Shown piece by piece: positions 9,273 through 17,486 of a DNA stretch of 64,000 bases. Origin of the DNA: Iocasia fonsfrigidae (GTDB lineage: Bacteria > Bacillota > Halanaerobiia > Halanaerobiales > DTU029); contig NZ_CP046640.1 in the NCBI RefSeq assembly GCF_017751145.1, forward strand, positions 476,137 to 540,136. Reading direction: 5' to 3'. Position 1 is the stretch's first letter; each line of letters starts with the position of its first letter. Below the pieces are notes generated by a model. The model made no database searches. It was not told the DNA's origin and saw only the letters and a list, made by a program, of their open reading frames with translations. The translations under genes were made by a program, and so were the position numbers.

Positions 9273-11561
9273 TTGGAAAGGTCTTTAACTCATATAATAA
9301 ATACAAAGTTAGTATATTTATTTATTATTATGGCTGTTTTAATGATAGTCTTTGTTGTTACTTTTACCAATAATTTTGTTAATAACCTGGTATATCATAA
9401 TATCTTGAAAATGACCGTGGAGTCTGTTTATTCATCACTAACTCAGTTTGATGAATCACTTCATACCATGGAAAATTTTTACGATAATCTAATTGTTAAG
9501 ATGGCAGATGATTACCGTCAGAAGATGGAGGAAAAGGGACTGACAGTCCAGGATATGTCTGCAGAGCAGTTTGATAAAGTTTTAGTTGATATACTGGAAA
9601 AACATAGGTCTGAATTGAATGTGCTGGGAATTGACAGGGATATATATAGTAATATATATTACTATATAATTAATCCTGCTGGTAGAATAGTAACAACAAA
9701 TCATTCTATTTATGAGAACGCTGACTTAATAGAATATAAGGATTTAGAAGGCTTGCCGTCAGGAAGATTCTTTTTTCAGAGGTTAACCTATGACCCACTC
9801 ACTGAATTACCTAAAAAGGATGGGTATATTATATTTGCTAACGGCTATATACTCAAAGTCTCTCTTCCCTTTGATGTAGAGCTCTTTGACAGGTTATCAA
9901 AGAGAATAAAGTCAATAGAGAAGGATATCAGTTATGTAGAAGAAATTGGTTTTTATAAGGCTAATTATACCCCGGTAAATGAGCTCTTTAAAGAACTTAC
10001 TGATCAAGATCAGGAATATCTGCGTCGCCTAGGGGAAGAAGACTCAATTAGAAATGATATATCTGCTTATAAATCAGTTTATTATGGCAGGTGGGATACC
10101 AGAACAGAGGCTCCCTTTACTAATCAATCCTATTATCTTAAAATGAAACTAGATTTCTCTAAACACTTGGCAGCACTTGGTAAGACGATTTCTATGGTTA
10201 TTGCTATTATAATATTTTTTACTATTTTGATTATTTTTTTAATTACCCGCAAATTGTCGGCTGATATCACTGCCCCTTTTGCAGAACTGGCTGCGAGTAT
10301 GAGTCAGTTGACTAATAAGGATTTAGATAATATAGATCAAAACCTGCAGAAGACTGATATTAAAGAGATTAATATGCTGCTGGCCAGTTATCAAGGGATG
10401 ACCAGTGAACTATCAGCATCTTTTGAGGAATTGAAGGCCATGAATGAAGAGCTGGAGGCATCATATCGGGAAAGCTATAACCTGGCTGAGAATTTGAATA
10501 ATGTTATTGAGGTAGCAACCAAGCTGACTGGTATAGTTTTTGATGACAGGACAATTTTTTTGAGAGATCTTTTTTATGTAGCCAAGCAGTTAATAACTGA
10601 GGCTGATTATGGCAGTGTCTATTTGATTGATGAAGGTGAAAACAGGTATCTTGATTCAATAGGCCATGATATTAAAAAACTAAATAATATTCCAATTACA
10701 CCTGATTATCTTGCTAAACAGGGAACTGTCCAGTTTATTAAAGATATTGAGACCGAGGTTTATGATCCAGCATTTCAGGATATCAGGGCGGCTATTTTAG
10801 AGGCTAAAAAACCGATCAAATCTAGTCTGGTTGTACATTTAACAGTTGGAGAAAAAATAGTTGGTGGTCTGGGTTTTGATATTGCTAAAGGAAGTGAATT
10901 GTCATTTAGTAAACATTCCATTGAAACAGTAAGGGCTTTTGGTAATCTGGCCTCTGCCTTTTTAACCATGATACAATATAAGAATATTGAGGAGGGTTTC
11001 CAGAGGTCGATTATTTTATCAATTATTAATATACTGGAAATACATGATAAGTATACCAAGGGCCATTCTGAAAATGTTGCTGAGATATCTGCCCTTATTG
11101 CCCGGGAAATGAATTACCCTGAGAAGGAGATTAAGGTCATTGAATGGGCAGGATTGGTTCATGATATAGGTAAAATTTTGATTAGTAATTCTATTTTAAA
11201 TAAACCAGGCAGGCTTTCCCGGAAGGAGTTTGAACAGATTAAGCAACACCCTGTCTGGGGTTATGAGGTGCTGGTTGGTTCAGATGAGTTAAAGGAGATA
11301 GCTACTTATATCAGGCATCACCATGAAAGATGGGATGGAACGGGTTATCCAGATCAGCTGTCAGGGGAAGAGATTCCAAAAATAGCTAGAATAATTGCCC
11401 TGGCAGATTCATGGGATACTATGAGGAGTGACCGGGTCTACCGCCAAAAACTATCCCTTAATACCGCCAGACAGGAATTAATAGATAATAAGGGGACTCA
11501 GTTTGACCCTGAGATTGTAGATATTGCCCTTGAATTGATAGTTGATGGAAAAATCAAGTAG
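9273..11561 (+). CDS. Membrane sensor with HAMP, GAF and HD-GYP phosphodiesterase domains
   Basis: A 762-residue protein. Transmembrane helix 1 (about 12-34) and helix 2 (about 305-327) enclose an extracytoplasmic sensor domain of about 270 residues. A HAMP-like linker and coiled coil (about 328-410), a GAF-like domain (about 415-560) and an HD-GYP domain (about 575-755) follow. The catalytic motifs are intact: HSENV, VHDIGK and HHERWDGTGYP. HD-GYP proteins usually hydrolyse cyclic di-GMP, so this probably lowers c-di-GMP in response to an external signal; the ligand is not evident. Start is TTG 9273, preceded by GGGGTG at 6 bases. It sits between galU and rmlD, with a GGDEF cyclase elsewhere in the window. 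Confidence 0.88.
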   Translation: MERSLTHIINTKLVYLFIIMAVLMIVFVVTFTNNFVNNLVYHNILKMTVESVYSSLTQFDESLHTMENFYDNLIVKMADDYRQKMEEKGLTVQDMSAEQFDKVLVDILEKHRSELNVLGIDRDIYSNIYYYIINPAGRIVTTNHSIYENADLIEYKDLEGLPSGRFFFQRLTYDPLTELPKKDGYIIFANGYILKVSLPFDVELFDRLSKRIKSIEKDISYVEEIGFYKANYTPVNELFKELTDQDQEYLRRLGEEDSIRNDISAYKSVYYGRWDTRTEAPFTNQSYYLKMKLDFSKHLAALGKTISMVIAIIIFFTILIIFLITRKLSADITAPFAELAASMSQLTNKDLDNIDQNLQKTDIKEINMLLASYQGMTSELSASFEELKAMNEELEASYRESYNLAENLNNVIEVATKLTGIVFDDRTIFLRDLFYVAKQLITEADYGSVYLIDEGENRYLDSIGHDIKKLNNIPITPDYLAKQGTVQFIKDIETEVYDPAFQDIRAAILEAKKPIKSSLVVHLTVGEKIVGGLGFDIAKGSELSFSKHSIETVRAFGNLASAFLTMIQYKNIEEGFQRSIILSIINILEIHDKYTKGHSENVAEISALIAREMNYPEKEIKVIEWAGLVHDIGKILISNSILNKPGRLSRKEFEQIKQHPVWGYEVLVGSDELKEIATYIRHHHERWDGTGYPDQLSGEEIPKIARIIALADSWDTMRSDRVYRQKLSLNTARQELIDNKGTQFDPEIVDIALELIVDGKIK

Positions 11562-11618
11562 TTTTGCAGTCACCTTTTGTTTACTCCGCATATAATATAT
11601 GTGGAGGGATGGTGTCTA

Positions 11619-12464
11619 ATGAAGATTTTAATAAGTGGTGGCAACGGCCAGTTAGCACGGGCTCTCAGGGGGGCTCTACCTGCAGATTGTAGTGTTTTTA
11701 CACCTGATAGGAGGGAATTAGATGTAAGTTCTTTTTCAGTAGTTGAGGATTATTTTGCCAGAGTCAGACCGGAACTGGTAATCCATACTGCTGCCCTGAC
11801 AAATGTTGACCGTTGTGAAAAGGAGCCTGGGCTGGCTCTACTGGTTAATGCCAGAGGAAGCCGGAATATTGCCCTGGCCTGTCAGGGGTTTAATGCTGAG
11901 ATGATTCATATTAGTACTAATTTTATCTTTAATGGTAAGAGCAAGGATTTTTACAGGGAGGATTCTCTGCCTGATCCAATAAATATCTATGGCTATTCCA
12001 AATTACTGGCCGAGTTTTTTGTCAAGGAACTGCTGAAAAATTATTATATTGTCAGAACTTCCTGGCTTTATGGTGAGGGGGAGGACAATTTTGTAAAACG
12101 TATGATAGGGCTTGCCTGCCAGAGGAAACTACTCTGTGTTGTAGATGATCAGTGGGCAGCACCAAGCTATACTGTTGACCTGGCAGAAGGGATTTTAAGG
12201 CTTGCTGCCAGTAAAAAATATGGAATATATAATATGACAAATAAGGGGTACTGTAGCCGCCTTCAATGGGTTAAGGAAATTATCAGGATAAGTGGAATTG
12301 ATGTAGAACTTAAAGCAGTAAGTTCAGATTATTTTCCTACTCCGGCAGTAAGGCCTGCTTTTACTGTTTTAAGTAATGATTTACTGGAACAGAAGATAGG
12401 TTTCAGGCTGCGCAGTTGGGAGGAGGCCTTAAAGGAGTATTGTCAAAGAAGTGGTAATATTTGA
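11619..12464 (+). CDS. rmlD: dTDP-4-dehydrorhamnose reductase
   Basis: A 281-residue short-chain dehydrogenase of the RmlD family, which reduces dTDP-4-dehydrorhamnose to dTDP-L-rhamnose with NAD(P)H. Visible motifs are the N-terminal nucleotide fold GGNGQLARAL (a GxxGxxx variant), the catalytic YxxxK in YGYSKLLAE, and RTSWLYG, typical of RmlD. ATG 11619 follows GTGGAGGG by 8 bases; upstream in-frame TTG codons lack a ribosome binding site. Other rml genes (rmlA, B, C) are not in the window, so it may act with enzymes encoded elsewhere. The 42-base gap to the next gene, without a terminator, suggests co-transcription. Confidence 0.88.
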   Translation: MKILISGGNGQLARALRGALPADCSVFTPDRRELDVSSFSVVEDYFARVRPELVIHTAALTNVDRCEKEPGLALLVNARGSRNIALACQGFNAEMIHISTNFIFNGKSKDFYREDSLPDPINIYGYSKLLAEFFVKELLKNYYIVRTSWLYGEGEDNFVKRMIGLACQRKLLCVVDDQWAAPSYTVDLAEGILRLAASKKYGIYNMTNKGYCSRLQWVKEIIRISGIDVELKAVSSDYFPTPAVRPAFTVLSNDLLEQKIGFRLRSWEEALKEYCQRSGNI

Positions 12465-12506
12465 AGTATTTAAATACAGCAAATAAAAAAGAAAGGGTGA
12501 TGATTA

Positions 12507-13601
12507 GTGAAATTGAAGGTGGTTTTGGTAGTCTCTCTTGTTGTGATTTTAGTCTCAGCTGGAAGTGTTGGAGCGGAAAAACTGGGCTCGGCAAATTTAA
12601 CGGCAAGGTCTCTGGGAATGGGTGGTGCTTTTACTGGACTGGCTGATGATTTAAGTTCATTGTATTATAATCCTGCTGGTATGGTGAACAGCGGACTGCT
12701 TGGTATCCAGCTTGATCTGGGGACAATGGTCTCTATTTCAGATGAACTGGATGAATTACAGGATATACCAGATAAGATTAATGATGATAGTATTAGTGAT
12801 GCTCTTTCTGTTATCCCAGATGATGTAAATTTTATGGGACAGGGACAGCTGGCGGCTAATTTTAAGTCATTTGGTGTGGCCTATACTACTAAGGCTTTTG
12901 CTGAGTCATCCAACCAGGGTTCTTCGGCCTCTGCTAAGTTAATTAAGCTACAGGAAGGTGTCTTAAGTCTGGGTAATGAATTAATAGGACTTCCCTTTGG
13001 TGTAGGCAGACTGGTTTATGGGATGAATTATAGGTTAATTAAATTAGAAAAGGAATCATATGCGGTTTCATCTGCTACTGAAGTTACGAAGATAGAAAGC
13101 GATGATGATAGTTTTGCTATTGACTTGGGTTTATTAATGAATATGACAGATAATTTCAGGGTTGGACTTCAGATCCAGAACCTGATTAAACCGGATTTTG
13201 ATCTGTCAGGTGATAAAGAGAAGAGTCATTATGATGGTTCTACCTGGGTTATAGATAGTGATAGTTATTCTGAAGAGATGAAACTGGACAGGGTCGGCCG
13301 GATAGGGGCTTCATTAAGAGTCCCGATAATTGATCTAACCCTGGCAGCTGATATAGATAATCTAGGTTTCCTATCTGATACAAAGGATGATGAGGTATAT
13401 CACTTTGGTATAGAAAAAGATATAATCTTTAACGGTTTATCTCTGCGGGCCGGTACCTTCAGCCAGGAAGATGGTGATAACTATCTTACCTGTGGCCTGG
13501 GATTAAACCTTAAAGCCTTACACCTTGATATTGCAGCAGCCAGTGATGATAGATTTGATAAGAGTGTTGCTGCTGTGGTTTCTGGAAGGGTGAAGTTTTA
13601 G
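12507..13601 (+). CDS. PorV/FadL-like outer-membrane barrel protein (TraF-like family)
   Basis: A 364-residue protein with signal peptide (about 1-22, SAGSVGAEK). Straight after it comes the segment TARSLGMGGAFTGLADD...LYYNPAG, the hallmark of FadL/PorV/TraF-type barrels, where the N-terminus plugs the pore. The body alternates in strand-like fashion and the chain ends ...VVSGRVKF, a C-terminal phenylalanine as in outer-membrane proteins. GTG 12507 follows GAAAGGGTGAT. Function could be transport of hydrophobic molecules or surface-protein assembly; the sequence does not decide. It is the last gene before a strong terminator. Confidence 0.72.
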   Translation: MKLKVVLVVSLVVILVSAGSVGAEKLGSANLTARSLGMGGAFTGLADDLSSLYYNPAGMVNSGLLGIQLDLGTMVSISDELDELQDIPDKINDDSISDALSVIPDDVNFMGQGQLAANFKSFGVAYTTKAFAESSNQGSSASAKLIKLQEGVLSLGNELIGLPFGVGRLVYGMNYRLIKLEKESYAVSSATEVTKIESDDDSFAIDLGLLMNMTDNFRVGLQIQNLIKPDFDLSGDKEKSHYDGSTWVIDSDSYSEEMKLDRVGRIGASLRVPIIDLTLAADIDNLGFLSDTKDDEVYHFGIEKDIIFNGLSLRAGTFSQEDGDNYLTCGLGLNLKALHLDIAAASDDRFDKSVAAVVSGRVKF

Positions 13602-13626
13602 ATATTTCCTAAATAATAATAATGCT

Positions 13627-13661
13627 AACCTCCTCTGGAAAATGAGGGGGTTTTGTTTTTT
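13627..13661 (+). terminator. Rho-independent terminator
   Basis: AACCTCCTC and GAGGGGGTT pair around TGGAAAAT, followed by TTGTTTTTT. It ends the galU-to-barrel gene run. An IS91-derived repeat begins directly after it. Confidence 0.85.
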
Positions 13662-13800
13662 CGAGATTGTGGATAACTTTGAAAACCGACAGATATATTT
13701 GTCTGGTTAATAGTTTATTGATTAACTATGTGTAATAAATAGTTTAAGTTAAGAAGGCTGATGTATTTGATTAAGTCTGGCTAGCGAAACCATTTTATTC
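13662..13800. repeat. IS91-derived non-autonomous unit, short form
   Basis: It contains GATTGTGGATAAC near its left end, the short hairpin CCGACAGATATATTTGTCTGG (13686-13706), and the tail TTAATAGTTTATTGATTAAC shared with units at 17103 and 24182. The right-end hairpin (GGCTAGCGAAACCATTTT, then ATTC rather than GTTC) is degraded. It fills the gap between the barrel gene and the convergent small gene. Confidence 0.7.
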
Positions 13801-13812
13801 TTCAAGTAATTT

Positions 13813-14031
13813 TTAGTATTTGATTTCATCGGTAGTTATTATTTTTTCTTTAAAATATTTGAGTTCATTGATAGTATTGTTAAGTATGTCAATTGCTTCA
13901 TTGATATTATCAATGGTAGCTACCTCTTCATCCTGGTCTCGATCCCAGATTTTTAGAAGGTTTTCTAGTGTTTCTCGCATTCTATAGCGGCAGGCATCTT
14001 TATATTTGTTGCTGGTCATTAAATCAACCAT
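13813..14031 (-). CDS. Small hypothetical helical protein
   Basis: A 72-residue acidic protein of unknown function, predicted all-helical from its heptad-like Leu/Ile spacing (IDNINEAIDILNNTINELKYFKEKI). No signal peptide or membrane segment. On the minus strand, the ATG at 14031 is preceded by AAAGGGGG at good spacing, which supports it as a real gene despite its size. It lies downstream of the radical SAM gene on the same strand, with a 106-base gap containing a palindrome. No family recognised. Confidence 0.55.
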   Translation of the reverse strand: MVDLMTSNKYKDACRYRMRETLENLLKIWDRDQDEEVATIDNINEAIDILNNTINELKYFKEKIITTDEIKY

Positions 14032-14095
14032 ATTTATCCCCCTTTAAACTGACTATAGTGTATATAGTTTGTAAAGTGAGGTTAAAATATACGCG

Positions 14096-14130
14096 CACGC
14101 GTGACAAGGGGACGGTTTGTTTGTCACGTG
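14096..14130. repeat. REP-like palindrome around GGGGACGG
   Basis: GTGACAA (14101-14107) and TTGTCAC (14121-14127) flank a GGGGACGG core, with partly matching CACGC/GTG outside. Palindromes of this kind (GACAAGGGGACGG...) are common in Firmicute genomes near REP-associated IS200-like transposases. Here it may double as the terminator of the minus-strand radical SAM gene, though no clear T-run follows on that strand. Confidence 0.55.
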
Positions 14131-14137
14131 TTTTTGC

Positions 14138-15766
14138 TTAAAATATGAACCAGTCCTGCCAGTCATCAAGTGGGAATCCTGGATCTAGGAGTTGAGCGAG
14201 TTCACTAAGGCTGTTAGGCTGCTTGATAAAGATTTTATTGGCTCTTTTTTTGCCGATGCCTGGTATAGCAGACAGCTGTGCCGGGCTGGCTTTTTTAATT
14301 TCAAAGGGCCAGGGTAGAGCTGTAATAGAACGGTAGCCGTGGTCAATGACCCTGACGGTAATAAATTCATGCAGCTTGAGTTCTCCTGGTATACCGATTA
14401 GAATGGGATAACTACCAAGTTGTCTCCCATAGGTCAGTTTCCCTCTGTTGGTTTCAGTGAGGACATTGTTTAATACTATTCCCCTGGGGAAAACCCTTTT
14501 TAACATAGGCTGATTTATTTCCCTGTTTATCCTTTCCTTATACTCCTTAAATCTCTGTTGTTCTATTTTAACAGCAGGGTATCTACCCATAGTAACTACC
14601 TGTCTAATGTTTATTCTCCTTAACATCAACCCTGCCTCATATATTTTCTTAAGAAATCTATAATTTAGCTCCATGGTCTCCGGCCTTTCACCAGTTAAGC
14701 CGTGGAGGAGGTTGATCCCCGGTAATAATCTGGGAACCCCCTTCTTTCGTATCCCGCCAATTTCGTTTAGTATTTCAACGGCTTTAAAGGTTGTACTGGT
14801 ATCTGATTCAATCTTGTTTTTTTTCAGGACAAGGGGGTCAGCAGATTCCAGACCAAAGGCAGCAATATCACCAGGGGTATTGTATTTGATGATAGTCTTT
14901 AAGATTGCCCTGCTTTCCTTTTCATAATTACTTATATTGGCTGGGTTGATATTATCCAGGTGTAATACTTTTAGACTGGGATCAGCCTCCCTTATTCCTG
15001 CATAGAGTCTATTTAGTGCCTCTGGATTGGGGATTAGACTATTGCTGTCCCGTACTGCATTAAAGAGCAGGAGGTCGGTCTGGCAGCCCAAACGGTAATA
15101 ATGGTTGCCGCATTTGGCTAGAGCTTTTACTTCTTTGATTATCTCTTCCGCTTTTCTTTGATAGTTTGTTTTTTTTAAACCCTCACTACAGAAAGCACAG
15201 TGTGTAGGGCGCGGACATCCTCTGAAGGTCTCGATTTCGCAGACTAGATTGGGATAAAAGGGGTGTTTTCTGGTCAGGGCTGCCCCTTTGACTGCCCAGT
15301 TTGCTATATGCCTACTGATTTCAGCTTTGTCAATAGTTTTAGAACTAAGTAATTGATAGAGGTCCAGGCTGGCCAGTTCTCCACAGATATGGTCATAACC
15401 TGGTATTTCTTTTTTGACAAGTGTGACAGGACCTCCCAGGACTTTCTGGGGATAATACAGTTTTCGGGATAAGTCCTGAATTTCTTTCAAGGAGATGGGT
15501 TTTCCACCAAGGTAATGTCCGGGGACTGTAGTTCCGGCAATGACTATTACCAGGTCAGCCTCTTCAAGTATATTCAGGTACCCGGCCCAGTCGTTTCGCA
15601 GGGTATCTATGGTATAGTAGCTGAGGTTTTTTTCTTTAATACCGACTGCTAATAGGGCCCCATAGGTATAGCGGATATGTGGTGAAATATAAGGGGGTAC
15701 CCCTAAACAGGAAGGTTCATCCAGGTAGCCGTCTATTAGTATAGTTTTGATTTTACTATTTTCCAT
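14138..15766 (-). CDS. Radical SAM protein with C-terminal helix-hairpin-helix
   Basis: A 542-residue cytoplasmic protein. The N-terminal 150 residues resemble a B12-binding-type Rossmann domain. The radical SAM cluster motif is in FRGCPRPTHCAFC (about residue 195), with spacing C-x5-C-x2-C instead of the usual C-x3-C-x2-C; such longer loops are known in this subgroup. The C-terminus carries a helix-hairpin-helix, IPGIGKKRANKI (about 505), a module that usually contacts nucleic acid. The substrate is unknown. ATG 15766 follows AAGGAGAC on the minus strand, and a good promoter lies upstream. It is transcribed alone, away from its neighbours. Confidence 0.8.
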   Translation of the reverse strand: MENSKIKTILIDGYLDEPSCLGVPPYISPHIRYTYGALLAVGIKEKNLSYYTIDTLRNDWAGYLNILEEADLVIVIAGTTVPGHYLGGKPISLKEIQDLSRKLYYPQKVLGGPVTLVKKEIPGYDHICGELASLDLYQLLSSKTIDKAEISRHIANWAVKGAALTRKHPFYPNLVCEIETFRGCPRPTHCAFCSEGLKKTNYQRKAEEIIKEVKALAKCGNHYYRLGCQTDLLLFNAVRDSNSLIPNPEALNRLYAGIREADPSLKVLHLDNINPANISNYEKESRAILKTIIKYNTPGDIAAFGLESADPLVLKKNKIESDTSTTFKAVEILNEIGGIRKKGVPRLLPGINLLHGLTGERPETMELNYRFLKKIYEAGLMLRRINIRQVVTMGRYPAVKIEQQRFKEYKERINREINQPMLKRVFPRGIVLNNVLTETNRGKLTYGRQLGSYPILIGIPGELKLHEFITVRVIDHGYRSITALPWPFEIKKASPAQLSAIPGIGKKRANKIFIKQPNSLSELAQLLDPGFPLDDWQDWFIF

Positions 15767-15839
15767 GATTTGTCTCCTTTGTGATATATATTTTTAAGGT
15801 ATACCATGAAAAAGTTAAAATAAATTAAGTTCTCATTTA

Positions 15840-15868
15840 ATTATAGGGTAAAGAAAAGGGTTTGTCCA
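15840..15868 (-). promoter_or_regulatory. Sigma-A-type promoter of the radical SAM gene
   Basis: On the minus strand TGGACA (complement of 15863-15868) and TATAAT (complement of 15840-15845) are 17 bases apart, matching the consensus at 11 of 12 positions. The gene starts about 73 bases downstream. Confidence 0.75.
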
Positions 15869-15890
15869 GTATTTACCAGCAGGTTTTGTG

Positions 15891-15918
15891 TTGTTTTCAA
15901 AGAAATATACTATATAAT
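15891..15918 (+). promoter_or_regulatory. Probable sigma-A-type promoter
   Basis: TTGTTT and TATAAT are separated by 16 bases, about 38 bases before the ATG of the BsuPI-domain gene. It runs divergently from the radical SAM promoter at 15840-15868. Confidence 0.55.
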
Positions 15919-15956
15919 AAAAGATGTAATAATAGTTTATAGGGGTGATAAATATA

Positions 15957-16700
15957 ATGAAACAAGGGATTATTTACAGGGGTGTTATGATGGGACTAAT
16001 AACCTGTTTTCTTATTATTGCTATTCTGTTTGCTTTTAATGATAATCTTGGTGCAGCAGGGGATAATGATTATATCACTTTACAACCGCATATTATTGAT
16101 GGTCAGGAGATGTTTCAACTGAAAGAACTGGCTGCTCAATATCAATGGCTTTTAGGATATAATGCTGAAAGTAGGAGTATTTATATCAATACCAGGGGAG
16201 AACAGCTGAGTTTTTCTCTTGAAGAAGGGATTATTGACGGAAATCCATTGCCAGTAGCTCCAGTAATCTATCAGGGGAGGACTTATTTGAGTATAGAAGC
16301 AGTGAGGACTGTTTTGCAGACAGTTCTGACTGAAGATCTGCCCTCTATGATAGGTGGACTTTATACAGATGCTGATAATTATAGTGAAGGAGAGATTATT
16401 ACAACCCATCTTAGATTATATAATATCGCTCAGGAGAGTGTTTTTCTGAACTTCGGTTCTGGGCAGAGCTATGACCTTGCTTTACTACAAAATGATGAAG
16501 AAGTCTGGCGCTGGTCTGAGGGGAGATTCTTTACTATGGCCCTTATCCGCAGAGAACTGGAGTCTGGTAATAAACTGGTTTATGATGTTGAAATTGAAGA
16601 GGAGATTAAGCCTGGTGAGTATACCTTAGTGGGGGAGATAGCTACTGTTGAAAATAGGCTGGTTCTTAATCAGATTGGAATTGAGATTAGTGCTGAGTAA
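15957..16700 (+). CDS. Secreted protein with copper-amine-oxidase-N-like and BsuPI domains
   Basis: A 247-residue protein with an N-terminal membrane or signal segment (about 9-30). Residues 40-120 look like the stalk domain found at the N-terminus of copper amine oxidase-like secreted proteins (QLKELAAQYQWLLGYN, then YLSIEAVRTVL). Residues 130-247 fit the BsuPI proteinase-inhibitor-like beta-sandwich (LNFGSGQSYDLALLQNDEEVWRWS...F, then PGEYTLVGEI). ATG 15957 is chosen because AGGGGTGAT lies 7 bases upstream; GTG 15945 overlaps that site. It is probably an extracytoplasmic binding protein, and its target is unknown. It has its own promoter and terminator. Confidence 0.72.
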   Translation: MKQGIIYRGVMMGLITCFLIIAILFAFNDNLGAAGDNDYITLQPHIIDGQEMFQLKELAAQYQWLLGYNAESRSIYINTRGEQLSFSLEEGIIDGNPLPVAPVIYQGRTYLSIEAVRTVLQTVLTEDLPSMIGGLYTDADNYSEGEIITTHLRLYNIAQESVFLNFGSGQSYDLALLQNDEEVWRWSEGRFFTMALIRRELESGNKLVYDVEIEEEIKPGEYTLVGEIATVENRLVLNQIGIEISAE

Positions 16701-16762
16701 TAGATTTTGATAATAGTTTTGCATATGTATAAATATAAAGAGATATGATTAAGATTATAAGT

Positions 16763-16789
16763 GGAACCCTACTGGGTTCCTTTTATTTA
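16763..16789 (+). terminator. Rho-independent terminator
   Basis: GGAACCC and GGGTTCC pair around TACT, followed by TTTTATTTA. The repeat array starts at once after it. Confidence 0.82.
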
Positions 16790-16929
16790 CGGTTAGGATT
16801 ATAGATAACTTTGAAGGCCGACAAATACATTTGTCTGGCCTATGATAACTAGTAACTTTGTAAGAAGTATTTCTAAGTAAAGTTAATAATTAGTTTTTAA
16901 GTTTGGATGGCTGCGAAGCCATTTTGTTC
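16790..16929 (+). repeat. IS91-derived non-autonomous unit 0 (short form)
   Basis: About 140 bases. The left end TTAGGATTATAGATAACTTT resembles the IS 5' end. The short hairpin GGCCGACAAATACATTTGTCTGGCC is at 16816-16840. The right end is the hairpin GGATGGCTGCGAAGCCATTTT followed by GTTC (16926-16929). No gene. Confidence 0.72.
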
Positions 16930-17198
16930 AAGTTTAGGAAATTATGCAATTTTAAAATTGTGGATAACTTTAAAGGCCGACAAATATATTTGTTTCCCTT
17001 GTCGTGCGCTGCGGTGTCCTACCTCCGCTTACTGTCGAGAAATTCTCCTTCGGCGTCCTGCCTGCGGATAATTTCTAGAGTCGTCCAACAAATATATTTG
17101 TCTGGTTAATAGTTTACTGATTAACTATGGGTAATAAATAGTTTGAGTTAAGAAAGTTGATGTTTTGATTAAGTCTGGGTGGCGTAGCCATTTTGTTC
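16930..17198 (+). repeat. IS91-derived non-autonomous unit 1 (long form)
   Basis: About 269 bases, starting exactly after the GTTC of unit 0. The left end (AGGAAATTATG...GTGGATAACTT) matches the left end of the transposon at 17471. A nested hairpin element occupies 16975-17105, and the right end GGTGGCGTAGCCATTTT plus GTTC (17195-17198) matches the transposon right end. Open reading frames across it are accidental. Confidence 0.8.
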
Positions 17199-17470
17199 AA
17201 GTTTAGGAAACTATGCAATTTTGAAATTGTGGATAACTTTAAAGACCGACCAGTATATTTACTTACCTTGTCGTGCACTATGGCGTCCTGCCTTCGTTTA
17301 CTGTCGAGAAATTGTCTTCCGGCGTCCATGCCTCCAGACAATTTCTAGAGTCGTCCAGTAAATATATTGGTCTGGTTTATTATGATGAGTAGTTAACTTT
17401 GAGTGAAAAGTGGTTCTAAGAAAAAATTAATAATTAGTGATTAAGTCTGGGTGGCGGAGCCATTTTGTTC
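17199..17470 (+). repeat. IS91-derived non-autonomous unit 2 (long form)
   Basis: About 272 bases, starting after the GTTC of unit 1 with the same left end as unit 1. Its nested hairpin element (17244-17375) has different but still complementary arms (CGACCAGTATATTTAC / GTAAATATATTGGTCTGG). The inner stem AGAAATTGTCT / AGACAATTTCT (17307-17317 / 17336-17346) is perfectly paired. It ends with GGTGGCGGAGCCATTTT and GTTC at 17467-17470. Confidence 0.8.
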
Positions 17471-17486
17471 AGGTATAGGAAATTAT

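Noticed and set aside
12461-12646. 61-codon frame at the start of the PorV-like gene
   Set aside because: It is out of frame with the signal peptide and barrel gene that starts at 12507 with a proper ribosome binding site.
14138-15766. Reading the C-x5-C-x2-C motif as a defective radical SAM site
   Set aside because: All three cysteines are present and longer first loops are known in related B12-type radical SAM proteins, so it is not evidence of inactivation.
16903-17341. Open frames of 68 (+) and 75 (-) codons across the repeats
   Set aside because: They consist of repeat sequence (hairpin arms and unit ends), have no ribosome binding site and no protein-like composition.
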